NCBI RefSeq assembly: GCF_036324505.1
Contig: NC_086364.1
Location: forward strand, 21,500,648 to 21,564,647
Direction of reading: 5' to 3'
Length of the DNA stretch: 64,000 bases
Source of the DNA: Eleginops maclovinus
Lineage: Eukaryota; Chordata; Actinopteri; Perciformes; Eleginopidae
Positions 52,724-64,000 of this stretch are shown piece by piece (positions within the stretch are counted from its first letter, which is position 1; each line of letters starts with the position of its first letter). The notes below the pieces were generated by a model. It saw only the letters and a program-made list of their open reading frames with translations. It was not told the origin of the DNA and searched no databases. The position numbers and the translations under genes were made by a program.

Positions 52724-53387
52724 CACTCACCTAAACACCCGACAGAGGGGGAGACGGGATGGGGAAGGGGAGGGAGAGGGGAGGCAGGAGAGGGTGATAC
52801 ACATGGACAGGTTCAATCGATGACTGTCAGTCATCCTGAGAAGCGGCGGCGGTAGTGGCGGTGAGAGGGTGAAGCTGGCACCCTGTGTGGTTCATCCAGT
52901 CCACAGAGAGAAAGAAGAGAGGGGGGGGGGAGAGACAGGAGGGGGGGAGAAAATGTCCAAGCCTGTCTAATGCAAGTGACATGAGAGCTTTAGACAAGCT
53001 TCTAGAGAGGGAAGATGAAACAGTAAAGGAAAAAAGAGGGGGAAATAAAGAGTTACTGGGTGCGTGGAACAGCATCTACACGTGGAATAAAAGGACTCCA
53101 TTTATATGCATATTTTGCAACGGGATTACCGCAGCGATTTGTTTGGGGCAAAAATCCCTGAGAAGAAAACAAAGGCTGAGCAAAAAGAAAAGAGGATTGT
53201 CCAGATGGCGCAATCAGTACAACTCGGGCTGTTTTGAGCCGGACTCCTTTCTAGGTTTAAAATCATCTGTACATAGTGGTGACGGAATTGATAGCATTGT
53301 TAGCACGTGCAATTCCCTCGCCTCAAAGTTTAGTGATCGGGTTTGTGATTAAAAAAGCCTTAAAATAAGATCTTCGGGTAAACACAA

Positions 53388-53660
53388 ACATTAGCCACCT
53401 TTAGCTTAGCGGATGGGACGTCACGTGACCTTGATGTAGTTCCTTTATAGCCTAACGTTAGCCTTTTACTTCTGGAGATAGCATTTACGCTTTTAAAATC
53501 ATGCAGTTGTGTTAAAATCTGGAGATTATTCTGCTGCTTTTTTGCCACCAAGCTCATTTTCTGCAACATAAAAAAAAGCCAATGGTAAAATCCCATTGTC
53601 TTTATTCATGTGATGCTAACGTCCGAGTCTGACTGCAAAAACACGTCATAACTGCATCAC
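53388..53660 (-). mobile_element. Solo copy of the 72-bp-core element, right half
   Basis: One core unit (CATTAGCCACCTTTAGCTTA, then GACGTCACGTGACC at 53418-53430), then the far flank CTTTTACTTCTGGAGATAGC, CCAATGGTAAAATCCCATTG, GATGCTAACGTCCGAG and the terminus AACTGCATCACTCCACG. The left flank of the element is missing here. Confidence 0.6.
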
Positions 53661-56600
53661 TCCACGTGCATTTTGGTCCCTTTTCTTATCGATGACATGC
53701 TAATTTATCCCGCAGATTATCAGTATTATGTTCGATAACAAACAGGCCCTGTATGTGGAGGACGAGGAAGGAGCTGACCTTTAAAACACACGGCTATGCA
53801 CAGAAGGAGATCTGTTTACTCTCACTCAGGTCAACAAACTAAAGGCCTGTGTTTCAGATCCTAGGCAATCAGGAAACAAGGCTCGGTTAAATGACAAACG
53901 GGGGGGAAATTAAACCTTGAAACCACATTCCAATCATGGTAGACTCTGACTGTAGTCTTTTAGGTGTTCCCAAGCAGGAGACGAAACAAAGTTCAGACTG
54001 TTCAGGGTTTTTTTTTCTGGGTAGCCCTAAACTAATCAGACTACCCATGGAAATGTAGCTTCAGATCTAAGATAGAGAAATTAAAGAGCCAGTAAAGTAG
54101 CCTGAGACATTTCCGACTGAGGAATAGAAACAGCCTGACTTTGCCACCAGTTTGTTCCTCATTTCCATTTATTGTTTAGGTCGGCAGACATAACTCATCA
54201 GGTTGTGTTTTGTAGCGTGCAACATTTCACCTACTTACAGCAATTGTCGTCAGCATTATGGTTTTCTAATACCTCCCATCGCTGACCTCCAGCCTTAGAT
54301 CCCGTACCAGCCGGCTCAGAAACACAGCTTCTTCCACAACACCATAACCCTCCTGAACTCTCACACTCATTTATTACATCTGTATTTATCTATACATTCC
54401 TAAACCCTGCATCTTATATTTGTCCTGTAAATTAATTTAAAACAAATGCGCTTTTTTTTTACTATTTGCACTTCCTGGTTGGATGCAAACTGCATTTCTT
54501 TGTACTCAATAAAGACAATACATTTGAATTATCAGCTAAAATTAATGTAATTACTTGTTATTAATTAGAATAAAATGAGAGACAAGATTACAAAGTTGAC
54601 ACTGAAGGAAATACGAATAACGTGCATCCTCCTCCTGAAACTCCCACTTGATCTTAAGGACCATAAATCTGTTGCGACACACCGTGCACACGTTGTTCCG
54701 GACTCTGGCCTCAGAGACGTACCGACTCTCAGATTAAAAAGGAAATGACCCAAGCCATTTAAAACCACTTATTCCAGGACGGAATTAGGATTGAGCAAGC
54801 ACAGTAGAGATTACCCACCAACCCCCCCCCCCCTCCCCCAGACACAAAGGTAGGAACCCTCTTAATACAACGCAGTGAAGGCGCTCTCTCTTTGCAAAGA
54901 CACCCCCGTCATTCAGCCTCTGGAAAGGCACATGACACTTCAGGCATGCAGCCTCAATACGTTCTATTTTTACACTTAAAAATGTCCAAAGTCATGCATG
55001 CATACTGTTCTGTCAGACACAGGGAAACAAAGCAACCCCCCCCAAGACACAGTACCACGAAACCAAACCCGTCCATGGAAAATAATGCCAGGACATTACA
55101 GCTTTGCAACCAGAGGCAAACTTTGGAGCAACGTTCCAGAGTTCAGAGAAATCCTCAGCATTTCACTCAAATAGATCTACTGGATTCAAAGTCTTACTAA
55201 AAGTATGCATTGGCTTTAACGTCTATTTAAAACTAAATTATAGGAGTAATGAGCAATTTCAGAATCATATTTAATGACTGGATGTGATTAATGTGTTCAT
55301 CTCTATCTTTAACGACTTCCTCACAAACAGGTTTTTCTATACTGATGCTGGATATCCTAAACTATAATTATAGCTTAATATATTCATTTATATATTTAAT
55401 TGGCTTATAATTTGTTCTTTCAAGTGTACTGGAGTACAAAGCACAACCTTAGCCTCCAAAATGTACTGGAGTAGAAGTATAAAATAACAGAAATATGAAA
55501 GTACTCTGGTTAAGTCTGTCCAAAGTGTACTTGGAACAGTACTTCATAACATCCCAACACTGTGATTCCCACTGCATTTTCCAAATACACTTCTGATTTT
55601 CTGCTAGATTATGAACCATACAGGTCTGCTTTCTGTCCCCAGAGTCAAAACTAAACATTGAGAGCAGCATTCAGTTATAATGCTCCAAATATCTGGAACA
55701 AACTCAGAGAAAAGTGCAACTCTCAACTCTTTGAAATCAAGCTTTTACGTTATTAGCCGCTGCGTCTTTATAAATGTAATAATCATTTGAGTCTTACACG
55801 GCACTGTATTGTATTTCATATCAGTCTTATTCTATTTGAGCTTGTTTCATTGGGATTACCTTAGCTTTTATAATGACTGTTTTGAAATGCACATCAATAA
55901 CGCGTCTTCATGCTGCTGTATTTTTTGTTAAATTGTCCTGATACAAACTCGCCTTGCCTTCAGAAAACTCAGAATCAACATAAACATGGATCACAAAAGA
56001 TGGGATGCCTGACAACTTCCTAATACAGGTTTCCCACCAATCAAAGCATCTGCAAGACAGGCGACTCCTTCTCAATTATCTGTTTCAATTCTCAAACCTC
56101 ACCGGGGAACCCGAGGCAGTCCTCCTCCTCTTTTTGTCCCCAGCAGCAGCAGCTATGCTCATTCCCTGGGCCACGTTGATCATATGCAGCGTGTCCCTGA
56201 ATAATTCATGGGCATTCTTCACCTGGCAGGCTGCTTCACACTGCCCCATGGGGAGAGACAGCACACACACACACACACTCAGCCTCCTCACTGCGGCTGA
56301 CAGCCCGGACAGGAGAGCTGCTCCGCCGTCCACGTTTGACCTTGTTCCGTCGGACTATATCCTGCTGCTGTCAGCACACCGTGACCCCCGTGACATATCG
56401 ACCAAACATAAATAAAAAGTGGTTCAATTTCCCTCTCTGTTCTTCTGGAAATCTAAACCGGCCCTCGGTCTGTACTGTACTGCATTGCTACACCACACCG
56501 GTGGGTGGGATTTGCTTCAAGGCACAAATCTTGTCCTGCCTGATATCCAGAGTATCTGCAGGCAGGCAGGATGGGTCATGACATGAATACTGATAATTAA

Positions 56601-58160
56601 GTGCTGGTTATTTCCCTTTTATTGGACAGAGATGCTAGCAGGTTAGCATGCAGATTCTCTGATAGTAAAGAGTGAAGTAAGAGTGAAATGCAATGAAAAG
56701 CAGCAGAAAATACTACCATAACTGGGGGGGTTCGCCCAATTAATAGGACATAGACATTCACAGTTAGCATGCAGACACAAGAGTATTGTGCACATTATAG
56801 CAAAGTGGCAACTAGCATGTGAAATGCAAAGTAGAAGCAGCAGAAATTGACTTTTTATGCTATTTATAAAAAGCAGATTATCGCACAGAGGGAGATGCTA
56901 GCAGGTTAGCACATATATTCAGCATCTTGTGCACCTTATAGCAAAGTACCAACTAACATAAGTGCCCAATTAATCAGACAGATTTGTTAGCAGTTAGCCT
57001 GAAACTCAAGAGTGTTTTTGCACCTTGTAGCTTAGTGAAATACAAAGGTTGGATAATGGCTTTAAACTAATGCATGACTGGTGATTTTCCTTTTAGCATA
57101 CAGACCCAGGAGAATTGTGCACCTGATAGCACAGCAGATTTGGAATATTTGAAGCTAATGCACCAGCACTTAAAGTGGCTTTTTGTAAGGTAATGTACTT
57201 GCTGTTCTGAGTTGGCATCTTCATGTCTGATTGCACCTACAGTAAGTCGCCTTGGGTGAATGCAATGCAATGTGAAGGAGTAGCAGTAGTTGGCTAACTA
57301 GCAGGTTAGCATATAAACTCAGCACCTTATAGCAAAGTAGCAACTGAGATTATTGGCCAATTAATCAGATATAAATGTTTGCAGGTTAGCATGCAAACCC
57401 AAGAGTATTATGCACCTTATAGCAAATGAAATCAAAGGTTGGGTCATGACTTTACTGTTTGGTTTATTTTAAGCTAATGCACCAGCACTTACATTTTTTT
57501 TGTAACGTATGCACTTGCAGATTTCTAGCTGAGTCTGAATCTACACGTCTGACTGCACCTACTGTAAGTCGCTTTGGGTACATGTAATGTGATAGCATGT
57601 AATGTGAGGGAGTAGCAGTCATTGGCTGATGATAATTGCCCTTTGGTCGGACAGACTCAAGAGTATGGTGCACCTTATAGCACAGCAGAGTTTGGTTCAT
57701 TTGAAGCTAATGCACCAGACCTTAAAATGGCTTATTGAAAGGGATGTACTTGCAGGTTTCTTGCTGTTGTTATCTTTATGGCTGATTGCACAAATTTTAG
57801 CAGTAGCAGTAATTGGCTACCCCTCCTTGATAAATCCATTATGCTTTGCAGTAAAGGTGGCAACCCAGTGAAGCGCCGCAGGGGTAATGTTAAAGGGACT
57901 GATGACTCAAATACAGGCCACGTTCTCAAAAAGAGCCACCCAGCTTTAAAATACTGATATATATTTAGCAAAAAGGAGCCTAAATAAGGCTATACGCAGC
58001 CCCCTTTTATCGCACCTTGTTCCTAAAGCTACGTATGCTGTTGTTGACGAAGCCCAAGACCCGTACGGTAAAGAAAAATGTCGTAAAAAAGAACAATGTA
58101 AAATAAACACAACAAAGATGATATTTGAAGAGATGGAAAGCATTGAAAGGGGAGCTGTGT
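53661..58160. other. tlcd4 5' intron, non-coding
   Basis: No gene recognised. Diverged hAT-MITE-like sequence at about 55425-55540 (TACTGGAGTAGAAGTATAAA). Between 56620 and 57740, phrases such as GCAGGTTAGCATGCA, GCACCTTATAGCA and AGCTAATGCACCAG recur at irregular spacing, suggesting an old degenerate tandem repeat. C12 run at 54822-54833. Confidence 0.5.
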
Positions 58161-58163
58161 TAC

Positions 58164-58350
58164 CTGCTATCCGTCGCATAGGTCTGTGTAGGCGGATAAA
58201 GCTCCCGTTTAGCCTCCGTCTTCTCCACTTTCTTTACGTTAGCTAGCAAGTCGGCTAAAGTGATACAGCCCGCTCGCGACCCCCGGAAAGAACAGAGAGA
58301 AAAAGCCTCGCGCACAACGCCGGGTTCCAAACACCATTACACCCGGAAGT
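58164..58350 (-). promoter_or_regulatory. tlcd4: tlcd4 non-coding exon 1 and promoter
   Basis: A minus-strand donor (GATAGCAG|GTAACACAG, exon end at 58164) closes a locally GC- and CpG-richer segment. Upstream on the same strand is ACTTCCGGGTG (CCGGAAGT on plus at about 58342), an ETS/GABPA-type site usual in TATA-less promoters. Together with the missing 5' end of tlcd4 this makes it the best candidate first exon. Inferred; no transcript evidence. Confidence 0.5.
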
Positions 58351-61300
58351 AAATAAGCGTTTTCATCAGCTGTATTTCTTTCACTCCCATGTGTTTCTCA
58401 GTCCGAGAGAAAAGTTTTTAACTGGTTTTATTTTGGCGTTCACAGTACAAGAACCAACCGGTGACGTCGATACGTTGCCACCCCTTGTGCACACGCCCCC
58501 CCCTCCCTTACCCCCAAGAGACAGGCTACACCCACAATGAACAAAGACCGTAATGTAATATTTATGACTTTATTTAACACATTAATAAACAGTACTGTAA
58601 ATACACCAGAGTGAGTCCTGAGGCTGTTCTTGCCCATATGTCTGGACGGATCAGATATTTAAAGGAACAATAATAAAACTAATATTAGGATTAAAATATG
58701 CATGTATATGTATATAGTTTTTTCCTATTTTTTGTTTATTTAACTACTTTATTATTATTTTTTAATTATATAAATATTTATTTTATTTCACTCATTTCTG
58801 AAACTTTTAGATTTGGAGCAAAAATAGTGTGAATTTCATAATGCATGACCATATACACATATATACTTAATTGTATTTGTTTTAAAAGTCTTGATTTATT
58901 AATGTCATTTGTACTTCTTTATTTTTTATATCATTACCATATAGAAAACTGCATATTGATTTAAGGATTACGATGGCATGTTCGTTTGTTTTGTTTTCAC
59001 CTACTGCCTGCAAAGAACTATGCTTCGAGTAGTTTAAGTATATATATATATACTAACAAAGTCAATAAATAAACAAACAGGTTTTTATCAAAATTAAGTA
59101 AAATGATAAGCAATTAAAAATATATATATTCAAAGACGAGTAAATAAATAATTCAAAAAGTTTAGCGGTCCAAAAACCTTTTGGTACAGCCAATCATGAA
59201 CATTGAAGCACAACACTTCAGAATACATACGAAGGAAAATAAGTTCTTTAGTATTAATGTCACTAACAAGCAGAGGTAGTGAAAGAAATGTGGGTTTGGA
59301 TATACTTGTCTGACGAGCTGCTGCGAGCATGTACTTCTGAGGTATTTAACACGTGAGCCTCTCTGGCTGTGCAAGCAGGATGTGCGTGTGTTTGTACAGT
59401 AACGTTAGATGGCTCTGCATTATCACTGTTTAAGGTCAAGGTGACTTTCACATAGATAGTGGTTGTTTGTCCTTTGGCTATGCTTTTAGTTTTTAAAAAT
59501 GTAACTTCACGTTATCTGTTGTTTTTGCATTGTTAGATACTGCTAAGCAATTTTGAACCTTCATGTATATTATGTAACGGTAACATATTAACCCAGGCTA
59601 ATCTCATCTTTCTGAAGCATAATGAGCATTTTGTTGTTTGAGGTGACAAAGTTAGCTAGCAACTAATCCAAACCACCTTATGCTGTGCGATATTGCTGCA
59701 TTATTGTCATCATGAGCATAATTAGATCATCTGTGGTGTTTAAAGCATGTATGATAGTTGGTCAAATATCAGCCTTTGTGTACAAACCAAGAGTGGCTTC
59801 CATTTAGCTTTTGTTTTTGGTTACTGCATTGAGTCATGTCAAAGTAAAAGCTCTGAAAAATCCACCTTCTGTACGGTTATATATTCAACATCTATGTGTA
59901 GGTTTTTATTGAAAGGTACTGTAAGTGGAAACGACTAGATCTCAAATGCAAAGGAGATCTAGGAAGGAGGAGTAAAGTTTGCCTTGTCTTGGTAAAAACT
60001 AGGGGCTCTACTTTTTGTAACACTCATCGTTTATTACGCGCAACTTATAAACCTTCAGCTCTACATGGCAAACCTTATTGGTTGGTCTTTTATTTGCAGT
60101 GGGAAAACAAACAAAAAACCTTGATCCCCAAAAATGCACACCTTTCGTATTTGTTTTAAATAGCCTAATCATGATTCAAACTAAAGTTCCCAAAAATATG
60201 TATTAAAGTGTGAATAAACAGCAAAATAATGGGTAATTTCCTATCCAAGTACAGTGGTATATTCCTTTAAATAGCAGTAAAACCAAGATGTATATCAGTG
60301 TGGGAGATATTATCTATTGTTTTGGCTTTAAAAAGGAAGATTAGGATGCAATGTATAGCCTATCCCAGAGCACGGAAACACCTTCCACTTTTGATTGTAT
60401 TAACCCCATGAGAGAAGAAGTGAACTCATGCGTGACCTTTACACGGATGGTACTGCACCAACATGCTTGACAGCCTTTTGATAAGTCGTTTTTATTTTAG
60501 GAGGGGACGGTTGTTCTTTGTCAATGGATCTGTTGAGTCAAGGTTGTCTGTCTGGTTCCACTACACGTTCTCAAACCGGGAAGCAAGGACACTCTTTCCC
60601 TGATGTGAATTTACAGGTTTGAATAGAAATAGAAATCTGTAGTGATTTTCTTCACACTGTGTTTGGTAGGTAGCCTTGGGCTCACATTATGTGTCATCAA
60701 GAGCTCAGAAGAGTCCTTTGTGCAAGGTGAAAACAAACACAATGACTTCCTTTTGATAGTAACAAAGATATTGGTTTTTATTGAATTTCAAATGAATCAC
60801 TGTGTTTGGGTTCATTGTGACAAAGAACTGGATCGTACCCTCTATTAAAGTGAGTCAGAAACAAGCGAGACAGTGAGGCAGATTTAGTAGAGTGGTGCAG
60901 GAATGAATCCTAATACACAAAAAGGAGCCAGAATTTTCAGACGTTTTTTGTTGAAGTTATAAAGTAAGAAGCCTGAAATTCGCCTTTAGCTGAGTGGTGG
61001 CTAAGTGAAGTCATGTGACCAGAAAGGGGTTCCTTTGTAGCCTAGCATTCGTTTTTTGCTACTCTACATTAACCCCTCAAAAATCCCAAAAGTGGTGTTA
61101 ATATGTGGAGAATAACCTGCTGAACAAAACGTGGAAGTATCATATATGTGCGTTTGAAACAATCCAATGGTAAAATCCCATTGCCTTTTTGTGAGAACCA
61201 GGAAGATGCCAGATTGTATATGAAGCATGCAATGCAGGAGACATTCAAGGCAGTGCGGCTCGATAACAACCACAAAGCCCATTATAATTAGATCGTGAAA

Positions 61301-63280
61301 TAAAATCCAAGACAATTTAGAGAAGAGAATCCAAATTCAATGTGAAATTTCAAAGCTGAGAAGTAAAATGGGCCTGGTGATTGACTCACTGAGTGTGTGG
61401 GAAAGCAAACAGAAATGTGTAACTGGTGTTTATGTTTGATAGAAAGAGTGTGTGTCGACAGGATGAATCTAATCCTTTCTCTAACAACGAAGAGCCTCGC
61501 AGATTTACTAAACATCAGCTGCTAATTAGAGCAGATCAGATGCCAATCACTGGAGCGTCATGGTGAAATTAAGATGACAGGAGTAAGCATGCAAGCAGGG
61601 GTTGATGTGATGTTACATGATGTGCATCAACATGTAAAGTCTCTGGAGTCTGTTCAGCACAAACGTTGTTAAAATAGCCCTTTAAAATGCATGTTAAAGG
61701 AATCATTTGACACTTGTGACGTACAGCTTCACCTCACAATGAGCAAAGAGAAGATCTCCTGTCATCTGGAGGCAGATTGACACTTGGCATTGGAAACAAA
61801 TCTCAATATTTCAAACTGTCTTACATTTATAACAGACATTTCTATCCCTGTGTCTCAAAAGCGATGCAGATATTCACAGTTGTTGCCTGAAATTGGCGCA
61901 CAAATAGAAAAGAAATGGATAGAAATAGGACTTTGGCTAAATTGCAATATGGACTAGTGCAATAGTGAAATGGCAGGAAGCAGAATATCTGTGCTTTTTA
62001 AGGCTCATATTAGCAGTTTGTGCCTCAACTGGTACATGTCCAGAGCCCAGTCTGCTCTACATAGAAACATATTTGTTTGGTAAAAATAATCAGAGCGATT
62101 TTGTGACTCATTTCACACTTGCAATATCAGTCAAAATAATCCCAATTAGTGATTTTTTTCAAATTGTCAGCCCTAAGAAGGACAACTAAGTCTTTACTGT
62201 AGTTAAATATGCAGGTACACGATCACAAAAACAGAAAGTCTCTCTATGAAGTAAACACATAGCATAACAGGGCCCCTTTAAAGGCTAACTATGTGAAGTA
62301 TAGTGGATGTTTAGAGGTATCCTAGCCTACACATTGAATTCTACAGATTAAACAACACATGTTGTTTGGTTCAGATTTGCTTAAAAGATGAATTGTAATT
62401 ATATTTATATATTTTGAAATGATAATGAGAATAATGAGGCATTAATGATCAATCCCTCCCAAAATTGTCAATCACCTTGCCCTCTCAACATCAGTAAAAA
62501 TCACAATTGTTTATTTCTTCCAAATCGTGCAGGCCTAATGGGATTTTAAATTCCTCCCTGCAATTTAATATGTAGCTAAACAATTACACAAACACACAAA
62601 AAGAAAATAGAAAGTCTCCCGATGGAAATCTCCGAGGAGTTCTGGAAAGCTTTCGTTACCCGACTGATTCAATTACCTCGGTCAGACTCACTAAGCAAAT
62701 CCTTAATTTACATTTTCTAGCATGCAGATTCCATGTCCCCGATGACTTCCTGTAATTAACCTGTAATGATGATAATGAGCACAACAACGACACAGTTTAT
62801 TATATTAGGAGAGTAATTTAATACAGTGGGCTTCTTAATCTCCCTCTGCAGTCCAGAGGGCAGCCACAGCAGCAGGTTAGTGAAGAAAAACCTGAGATCC
62901 TGCAGAGTGTTTGGGCCGCTGCCATCGCCGTGGGTTCGTGGGAGCATAAAGTCTGTGTGAAGTTTTTCAACCTTGAGGGCATTTCCTGGAAGGAGAAAGG
63001 TGGTTGGCTCCTAGCCCAGGACTAAGAAGTGATTGGTTTACGGCAGCCCTGCAGTGGATCACCATATGCTGAGCAGAGTGGTACACAAACTGCATATTCA
63101 GTAATGAAGTACATTTACTCAGCTGTACTGCACTTCAGTAGAATTATGAAGCACTTGAGGCTAAATGATGCTATTACTCCACTACATTTTGGATGCCAAT
63201 ATAGTACTTTTTACTCCACTAATGTTATTTAAAAGTTATTTTATGATGGGGAAGCTTGTAAACCGAACCAGGAGGAGAAG
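58351..63280. other. Non-coding, element fragments only
   Basis: No gene supported. One degraded copy of the 72-bp-core element at about 60890-61195 (AGAGTGGTGCAGGAATGAAT; one unit near 60985; CCAATGGTAAAATCCCATTG). A hAT-MITE-like tail at about 63100-63240 (ACTCCACTACATTTTGG, TTTACTCCACTAATG). The rest is AT-rich with nothing recognised. Confidence 0.5.
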
Positions 63281-63282
63281 AT

Positions 63283-64000
63283 ACGGTGATGCAGTACTGG
63301 GTCCTTACCCCTGAAACTATCGCTGGAAGTCAATGGTTTTTGGTTAGATGCCTGAAACAAGGTCTATGGTTAACACAAGCTGAAGAGATTTTAACATTTT
63401 GATTTACGACATACAGTACATCAGTAAATACCCCGCAGAAAATTATATGTGTCTTAAAAATGGTGGTTGCTAACACGTGTCTAAATGAGACGAGTAAACA
63501 TCATCATGCTGAACATTAGCCGCCTTTAGCTTAGCGGTGGAGACGTGAAGTCATGTGACCGTGCTGTCGTTCCTTTATAGCCCAACATTAGCTGCCTTTA
63601 GCTTAGCGGTGGAGACGTGAGTCATGTGACCGTGCTGTAGTTCCTCTATAGCCCAACATTAGCCGCCTTTAGCTTAGCGGTGGAGACGTGGAGTCATGTG
63701 ACCGTGCTGTAGTTCCTCTATAGCCCAACATTAGCCGCCTTTAGCTTAGCGGTGGTGACGTGAAGTCATGTGACCGTGCTGTAGTTCCTCTATAGCCCAA
63801 CATTAGCCGCCTTTAGCTTAGCGGTGGAGACGTGAAGTCATGTGACCGTGCTGTAGTTCCTTTATAGCCCAACATTAGCCTCCTTTAGCTTAGCGGTGGT
63901 GACGTGAGTCATGTGACCGTGCTGTAGTTCCTCTATAGCCCAACATTAGCCGCGTTTAGCTTAGCGGTGGAGACGTGAAGTCATGTGACCGTGCTGTAGT
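63283..64000 (-). repeat. 72-bp minisatellite array E with left flank, cut by window end
   Basis: Element flank 63283-63510 (GTGATGCAGTACTGGGTCC, AAGTCAATGGTTTTTGGTTA, CATCAGTAAATACCCC, GTCTAAATGAGACGAG), then about 6.8 core units from 63511 in the same orientation as arrays C and D. Variants here use GGTGGAGACGTG and CCTCTATAGCCC. The array continues beyond the window. Confidence 0.95.

Noticed and set aside
52885..53352. 155-codon open frame on the plus strand
   Set aside because: Purine-rich, no family resemblance, lies antisense in a tlcd4 intron.
62756..62947. Minus-strand frame with LRFFFTNLLLWLPSGLQ
   Set aside because: Short, no splice sites in a matching phase and no recognisable family.

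Overview
The window looks like nuclear DNA from a teleost fish, probably a percomorph; the species is not identifiable by eye. The evidence is vertebrate-style split genes with GT-AG introns, long CA/GT microsatellites, many poly-G tracts, a tRNA-derived SINE, fish-type LINE fragments, hAT-like MITEs, and four genes whose proteins closely match vertebrate families. No bacterial, phage or CRISPR content is present.

Layout. 0-4.4 kb: non-coding, with a GT microsatellite and a SINE, plus a doubtful exon at the left edge. 4.46-6.8 kb: tmem205 (minus strand), whose last exon carries an apparent 1-bp deletion. 7.4-9.64 kb: elof1 (plus), complete, with a CCAAT-rich promoter. The two genes are divergent. 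12.5-23.2 kb: a complete seven-exon calponin gene, cnn1-like (minus), whose introns hold three large arrays of a 72-bp minisatellite, a hAT-like MITE and a ~178-bp satellite. 23.5-39.8 kb: no protein gene that I can support; microsatellites, a LINE 3' end, a large GGAT array and a nested satellite at 38-39 kb. 39.85-52.72 kb: the six coding exons of tlcd4 (formerly tmem56; minus), with a non-coding first exon near 58.2 kb. 58.4-64 kb: no gene seen; ends inside another 72-bp array.

The genes do not form a pathway. ELOF1 is a transcription elongation and repair factor, CNN1 an actin-binding smooth-muscle protein, and TMEM205 and TLCD4 are multipass membrane proteins. They are of interest as a linkage group: in human, as I recall, ELOF1, CNN1 and TMEM205 lie on 19p13.2, while TLCD4 lies beside the calponin paralogue CNN3 on 1p21.3.

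The most interesting observations are in the cnn1 introns. The ~178-bp satellite just downstream of exon 1 carries a perfect or near-perfect SRF-type CArG box in every monomer. The 72-bp arrays lie in opposite orientations on either side of exon 2 (and of exons 2-3), so the pre-mRNA could fold into long duplexes. The 72-bp unit appears to be the expandable core of a dispersed MITE-like element with at least ten loci in the window.
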